From Microbacterium stercoris (GTDB lineage Bacteria > Actinomycetota > Actinomycetes > Actinomycetales > Microbacteriaceae), in contig NZ_JAGFOA010000004.1 in the NCBI RefSeq assembly GCF_017592545.1, forward strand, positions 62,001-126,000: a stretch of DNA of 64,000 nucleotides. The letters are read 5' to 3'. Positions 60,513-64,000 of this stretch are shown in pieces (the stretch's first letter is position 1; each line of letters starts with the position of its first letter). The notes under the pieces were generated by a model. The model made no database searches. It was not told the DNA's origin and was given only the letters and a program-made list of their open reading frames with translations. A program made the translations under genes and the position numbers.

Positions 60513-60533
60513 ACGCTAGGAACGACGTGTTTC
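60513..60533 (-). promoter_or_regulatory. nirB promoter core, matching narK
   Basis: Minus strand GAAACACG begins at 60533; ten bases after GAAAC comes TAGCGT (60518-60513), then seven bases to the ATG. Same elements and spacing as at narK. Confidence 0.6.
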
Positions 60534-60570
60534 GCCCCCGCGCGGCGTTCGATTACCCCGAGCGAACGAA

Positions 60571-60604
60571 ACCCTCACATCCCGCGCGTGGGGGAGGTGA
60601 GGGT
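60571..60604 (-). terminator. Terminator after map
   Basis: ACCCTCAC (60571-60578) pairs with GTGAGGGT (60597-60604), 20 bases beyond the map stop; the loop can extend the stem through CCC/GGG. Confidence 0.55.
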
Positions 60605-60623
60605 CCGGTCGAAGCGCGGTGGG

Positions 60624-61406
60624 CTACTTCACGCCGAGGAAGGAGCGGTCGGTGAGCACGATCGGGCCGTCGGCCGTGATCGCGATCGTGTGCTCCGAGT
60701 GCGCGCCGCGCGATCCGTCGGCGCTGCGCAGCGTCCATCCGTCGGGGTCGGTGATGAGCTCGTCGGTGGTCTGCAGGAACCAGGGCTCGATGGCCACGAC
60801 AAGGCCCGGCTTCAGCGGGTATCCGCGGCCGGCGCGGCCGTTGTTCGCGATGTGGGGATCGCCGTGCATCTCGCGGCCGACGCCGTGCCCGCCGAAGTCC
60901 GTGTTGATCTTCAGTCCCTCGCCGAGTGCCACCGCGGCGATCGCCGCCGAGATGTCGCCGGTCTTCCCGCCCGGCTGAGCGGCGGCGATCGCGGCATCGA
61001 GCGCGCGCTCGGTCGTGTCGATGAGTGCGAGGTCCTCGTCGCGGGGCGTGCCCACGACGAAGGAGACGGCGGAGTCGGCCACCCAGCCGTTCAACGACAC
61101 CGCGAAGTCGAGCGTGACGAGGTCGCCATCACGCAGGGCGTAGTCGTGGGGGAGACCGTGCAGCACCGCGTCGTTCACCGAGGTGCAGATCACCTTGCCG
61201 AACGGGCTCGCACCGAAAGACGGGTGGTAGTCGATGTAGCAGGACTCCGCGCCCGCCTTGCGGATCATCTCGTGCGCGCGGCGGTCGATGGCCAGCAGGT
61301 TCGTGCCGACCTTCGTGTCATCGCGGAGCGTCGCGAGCGTCTCGGCGACGAAGCGGCCGACGGGGCGCATCTGCTCGATCTCGGCCGGGGTGCGCAGTTC
61401 GATCAT
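60624..61406 (-). CDS. map: Methionine aminopeptidase, type I
   Basis: 260 residues from the ATG at 61406, with GAGAGGA seven bases upstream. M24 family: CYIDYHPSFGASPFGKVICTSVNDAVLHGLP, LVTLDFAVSLNGWVADSA with metal-binding aspartates, GHGVGREMHGDPHI with the histidine, and EPWF plus SEHTIAIT with the glutamates (motifs quoted in pieces). Removes N-terminal methionine from new proteins. An in-frame ATG seven codons earlier is possible. Monocistronic by its terminator. Confidence 0.95.
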   Translation of the reverse strand: MIELRTPAEIEQMRPVGRFVAETLATLRDDTKVGTNLLAIDRRAHEMIRKAGAESCYIDYHPSFGASPFGKVICTSVNDAVLHGLPHDYALRDGDLVTLDFAVSLNGWVADSAVSFVVGTPRDEDLALIDTTERALDAAIAAAQPGGKTGDISAAIAAVALGEGLKINTDFGGHGVGREMHGDPHIANNGRAGRGYPLKPGLVVAIEPWFLQTTDELITDPDGWTLRSADGSRGAHSEHTIAITADGPIVLTDRSFLGVK

Positions 61407-61491
61407 GGGAGTCCTCTCACTCAGCATCCATCTTCGCCGATCAGGCCCTGTGTCTTCCCTATGGGAGTGCTGTCGGCTCTCACAGGCCGCA

Positions 61492-61497
61492 TAGCAT
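61492..61497 (+). promoter_or_regulatory. -10 element of the 61504 membrane-protein gene
   Basis: TAGCAT, six bases before the ATG; leaderless layout. Confidence 0.5.
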
Positions 61498-61503
61498 CGC
61501 ACC

Positions 61504-61926
61504 ATGGCGCTTCGACGCATCTTCTCCCGCTGGCTCTGGCCCGCAGCCTTCGTGCTGCCGCTGTGGCTTCTTATCGGGTGGGGCGTCTTCAACGCCGGCG
61601 GCTGGGCGTTCCTGTGGGTGCTGTTCATCGCGCTGCCGTCGGTCTTCGTCGTGCAGGCGGTGCTCACGCTGCTGAACCGTGCGCGGCCGTCTGTGCGACG
61701 CACCGGGTCGGTCTCCTGGCTCGACGTCGCGGCCTTCACGACCTGGCATGTGCTGACGATCCTCGTGGGGCTGTTCAGCGAGGCGTGGTTCGGCTTGACG
61801 CTCGTGCTCGCGATCGTGGCGGCGGTCGGAGTCTTCTGGGTGCAGCTGTGGCAGCTGTGGCGCGAGTCGACCGCGGTTCTGCGGACTCCGCAGACCGGCG
61901 TCATCGTCGTCGACGAGCGCCGCTGA
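61504..61926 (+). CDS. Small multi-pass membrane protein, unknown function
   Basis: 140 residues with about four membrane helices, for example WPAAFVLPLWLLIGWGVFN and FGLTLVLAIVAAVGVFWVQL. Basic loop LNRARPSVRRTG between helices two and three; no catalytic motif. Resembles small Microbacteriaceae inner-membrane proteins often called MFS-like or hypothetical, but no named family is recognised. Predicted leaderless start. Sits between map and the rplS leader with no clear partner. Confidence 0.7.
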   Translation: MALRRIFSRWLWPAAFVLPLWLLIGWGVFNAGGWAFLWVLFIALPSVFVVQAVLTLLNRARPSVRRTGSVSWLDVAAFTTWHVLTILVGLFSEAWFGLTLVLAIVAAVGVFWVQLWQLWRESTAVLRTPQTGVIVVDERR

Positions 61927-61943
61927 TCCGCCCGCGGCCGGTT

Positions 61944-61971
61944 TTGCCGCCGGTCGGGGCTGTGGCAGAAT
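61944..61971 (+). promoter_or_regulatory. rplS promoter
   Basis: TTGCCG (61944-61949), 16 bases, CAGAAT (61966-61971). The -10 lies in TGGCAGAATGGA, identical to the rpsP promoter. A leader of about 145 bases follows before rplS. Confidence 0.5.
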
Positions 61972-62124
61972 GGACCCTTGTGCCGTGGCCGGTTCAGCCG
62001 TTGCTGATCCGCTTTCGTCGCTCTGCTGCAGGGGAGCCGAGGATCCGTATGGATCTCACGACACGAGCTTCTTACTTTTTCTTGATGCGATCGGCCTGCT
62101 GCGGTCGCAGGAAGTGACACAGAG

Positions 62125-62469
62125 ATGCACATTCTCGACAGCGTCGACGCGGCCTCGCTGCGCTCCGACATCCCGGCCTTCGGCCCCGGTGACACCATCA
62201 AGGTGCACGTCAACATCATCGAGGGCTCGCGCTCGCGCATCCAGGTGTTCCAGGGTGTCGTCATCGGCCGCCAGGGCGACGGCGTCCGTGAGACCTTCAC
62301 GGTCCGCAAGATCAGCTTCCAGGTCGGCGTCGAGCGCATCTTCCCGGTGCACTCGCCGGTCATCGACAAGATCGAGGTCGTGACCCGCGGTGACGTGCGT
62401 CGCGCCAAGCTGTACTACCTGCGCAACCTGCGTGGCAAGAAGGCGAAGATCAAGGAGAAGCGCGGCTGA
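62125..62469 (+). CDS. rplS: 50S ribosomal protein L19
   Basis: 114 residues, normal length. Conserved blocks [22 protein letters not shown] (in part), [39 protein letters not shown] and a basic end [17 protein letters not shown]. Located at the 30S-50S interface. In many bacteria it follows trmD; here it is separated by 23 kb but followed by lepB and rnhB, the usual actinobacterial order. Ends in a strong terminator. Confidence 0.97.
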   Translation: MHILDSVDAASLRSDIPAFGPGDTIKVHVNIIEGSRSRIQVFQGVVIGRQGDGVRETFTVRKISFQVGVERIFPVHSPVIDKIEVVTRGDVRRAKLYYLRNLRGKKAKIKEKRG

Positions 62470-62485
62470 ATCAGCCCGTCTCCCG

Positions 62486-62519
62486 AGAACCCCGCGATCC
62501 GCACGGATCGCGGGGTTCT
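62486..62519 (+). terminator. Terminator after rplS
   Basis: AGAACCCCGCGATC pairs with GATCGCGGGGTTCT, with a six-base loop region CGCACG; 17 bases after the rplS stop. Confidence 0.8.
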
Positions 62520-62621
62520 CTGCATCACCGCTGGGCCGACGGCTTCGGAAGTGCTGGAGATCGTCTGTCCACCGGCACGCCGCGTCGGTCGCCGGGCTCC
62601 TGATATGCCACCCTGGCTTGA

Positions 62622-62638
62622 GCGCCCGTGACGGGCGC
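62622..62638 (+). promoter_or_regulatory. Hairpin just upstream of lepB
   Basis: GCGCCCG, loop TGA, CGGGCGC, ending 19 bases before the lepB ATG. Could be a weak terminator or leader structure; function uncertain. Confidence 0.35.
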
Positions 62639-62657
62639 GCACGTGTTGAAGGAACCC

Positions 62658-63440
62658 ATGAGCACCGATCTCCCCGAGTCTGCGGCCCCCCTCTACCGGC
62701 GCAGTCGCCGCGAGGCCGAGTCGGCGTCGCGCGAGGCGCGGCGCACCCGCGGCTGGGTCTCCTTCCTGAGAGACGTCATCGTCATCGTGATCATCGCGGT
62801 GCTCGTGTCCTTCCTGGTGAAGACCTTCGTCGTGCGCTCTTTCTTCATCCCGTCCGCATCGATGGAGGACACGCTCGTCATCGACGACCGCATCCTCGTC
62901 GACGAGCTCACGCCCAACTGGACGGGCTACTCGCACGGTGACGTCGTCGTGTTCCGCGACCCGGGAGGCTGGCTGCCGCCCACACCCGCGCCCGACCTCA
63001 ACCCGTTCCAGTCAGGCGTCGATTGGTTGCTGGGCCTCGTGGGTCTGTCGATGACCGACCAGGACGATCACCTCGTCAAGCGCATCATCGGGCTGCCGGG
63101 CGATCACGTGGTGTGCTGCAATGCGCTCGGACAGATGTCGATCAACGGCGTGCCGGTGGACGAGCTCGGCTTCATCAAGCTCCCCGCCGGCTCGACGGAG
63201 GCGTCGAAGGTGCCGTTCGATGTCACGGTGCCCGAGGGGCGCCTCTGGGTGATGGGCGACAACCGCAACAACTCGCAGGACTCCCGCTTCAACACCGATC
63301 AGCCGGGGGAGGGCTTCGTCCCTCTCGACAACGTGGTAGGCAAGGTGTTCCTGCGCACGTGGCCGTTCGACCGATTCGGCGCGATCGACGGACAGCCCGA
63401 CGTCTTCGCGGGGGTGCCCGCTTCGGAGGACGTGGGCTGA
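62658..63440 (+). CDS. lepB: Signal peptidase I (bacterial LepB type)
   Basis: 260 residues from the ATG at 62658, with GAAGGAA three to four bases upstream. One N-terminal membrane helix (about 38-56), then SASMEDTL with catalytic Ser68, KRIIGLPGD with Lys141, and the C-terminal box WVMGDNRNNSQDSR. This Ser-Lys enzyme removes ordinary Sec signal peptides, in contrast to the Ser-His SipW enzyme at 2771. Stop and rnhB start overlap as TGATG. Confidence 0.96.
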   Translation: MSTDLPESAAPLYRRSRREAESASREARRTRGWVSFLRDVIVIVIIAVLVSFLVKTFVVRSFFIPSASMEDTLVIDDRILVDELTPNWTGYSHGDVVVFRDPGGWLPPTPAPDLNPFQSGVDWLLGLVGLSMTDQDDHLVKRIIGLPGDHVVCCNALGQMSINGVPVDELGFIKLPAGSTEASKVPFDVTVPEGRLWVMGDNRNNSQDSRFNTDQPGEGFVPLDNVVGKVFLRTWPFDRFGAIDGQPDVFAGVPASEDVG

Positions 63441-64000
63441 TGGCCGTCGCCGTTCCCACGCTCTCCCTCGAGCGTCGCCTGCTGAAGGAGACGCCGCTTG
63501 TCTTCGCATGCGATGAGGTCGGCCGGGGCGCGCTCGCAGGCCCCGTCGCGGTAGGCGCTTCCGTCGTGGACGCAGCCTCGGCGCGCCGACGTGTGCCGGT
63601 GGGGCTTCGGGATTCGAAGCTCGTCCCCGAGCCGAAGCGTGCGGACGTCGCCGCTCGGGCCGCCGGCTGGGTGCTCGCCAGCGCGGTCGGGTGGGCGACC
63701 GCCGCGGAGATCGACGAGGTCGGCATCATCCGCGCGCTCGGCCTCGCCGCCGTCCGGGCGCTCGCCGGTCTCGAGGAGCAGGGCTTCGCGGCGGCCGCCG
63801 GTGTCGTGCTGCTGGATGGCAACTACGACTACATCAACCCCGTCTCCCCGTCGCGATTGGCGGTACGACCTGTCATCAAGGCCGATCGCGACTGCGCTTC
63901 GGCCTCGGCGGCGTCCGTGATCGCCAAGGTGGCTCGCGACACGCACATGGTGGGCCTGCACGACGACCATCCGGCGTACGAATGGTCGAGCAACAAGGGT
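63440..64000 (+). CDS. rnhB: Ribonuclease HII (partial, runs off the window)
   Basis: 187 residues readable, no stop before the window ends. ATG at 63440 overlaps the lepB stop. Active-site blocks are present: ACDEVGRGALAGPVAVGA (Asp25, Glu26), LRDSKLVP, LLDGNYDYI and IKADRDCASASAASVIAKVARD (in part). Degrades RNA in RNA-DNA hybrids and removes misincorporated ribonucleotides. The order rplS-lepB-rnhB is conserved in actinobacteria. Confidence 0.95.
   Translation, partial: MAVAVPTLSLERRLLKETPLVFACDEVGRGALAGPVAVGASVVDAASARRRVPVGLRDSKLVPEPKRADVAARAAGWVLASAVGWATAAEIDEVGIIRALGLAAVRALAGLEEQGFAAAAGVVLLDGNYDYINPVSPSRLAVRPVIKADRDCASASAASVIAKVARDTHMVGLHDDHPAYEWSSNKG

Noticed and set aside
60506..60514. 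Upstream GTG start for nirB at 60514
   Set aside because: The GTG overlaps the -10 TAGCGT shared with narK; the ATG at 60505 fits the promoter.
60550..60575. GlnR box upstream of nirB
   Set aside because: Only a degenerate ATTAC-N6-CGAAC on the opposite strand; too weak to report as a site.
1..64000. Insertion sequences, integrases or prophage genes
   Set aside because: No transposase, integrase or phage structural protein was seen in any intact frame.

Overview
The window is chromosomal DNA of a high-GC actinobacterium. Gene content and protein sequence fit Microbacteriaceae, most likely Microbacterium or a close relative; this is inferred from protein character without any database search. 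The backbone is an ordinary vertical genome: smc, ftsY, ffh, rpsP-khpA-rimM-trmD, rplS, lepB, rnhB, map, lipBA and the glg genes. No rRNA, tRNA, CRISPR array, insertion sequence or prophage was seen. Many genes have an actinobacterial -10 hexamer (TANNNT) about six bases before the start codon, so leaderless transcripts look common.

Layout. 1-4575: a surface-protein locus. It holds the end of a large exported protein, three proteins with SipW-type alternate signal peptides, their dedicated SipW-class signal peptidase, and a two-pass membrane protein with a cytoplasmic cysteine ribbon. 4576-5410: a SatD-like gene behind three operator-like dyads. 5415-9491, minus strand: a promoter followed by a 42-residue repeat peptide, an unknown small protein, two tandem GNAT proteins and the F420-pathway transferase CofD. 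9598-20535: smc, an RsmC-like methyltransferase, divergent glgA/glgC, ftsY, kup and a DUF2004 protein. 20542-25526: a peptide/nickel-type ABC importer. 25669-29762: a GAF-GGDEF protein, a nitrilase-family amidohydrolase with a TetR regulator, and lipBA. 29763-30960: an AT-richer island with a small membrane protein and a secreted four-cysteine protein. 30977-40048: ffh, divergent glpD/glpK, a GCS2-type ligase, the rpsP-trmD ribosome/tRNA operon and a fructosamine-kinase-like protein.

40092-60505 is a compact nitrate-assimilation island. It contains nitrate transporter narK, an NADH-dependent electron-transfer flavoprotein and nitrate reductase nasA. Almost the whole molybdenum cofactor pathway is here (moaA, moaC, moaD, moaE, moeA, moeB, mog, plus a DUF6457 protein), along with the molybdate importer modABC. 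NADH nitrite reductase nirBD sits with siroheme genes (cobA, a CbiX-type chelatase) and the HemD/winged-helix regulator NnaR. Molybdate uptake feeds Moco to NasA, SUMT and chelatase feed siroheme to NirB, and NarK brings in nitrate, so the island reduces nitrate to ammonium. Two perfect GlnR-type boxes lie between narK and mog, an 11-bp-spaced array of related half-sites lies between moeB and modA, and narK and nirB share a matching promoter core.

60571-64000 returns to housekeeping genes: map, a small membrane protein, rplS, lepB and the start of rnhB, which runs off the window.
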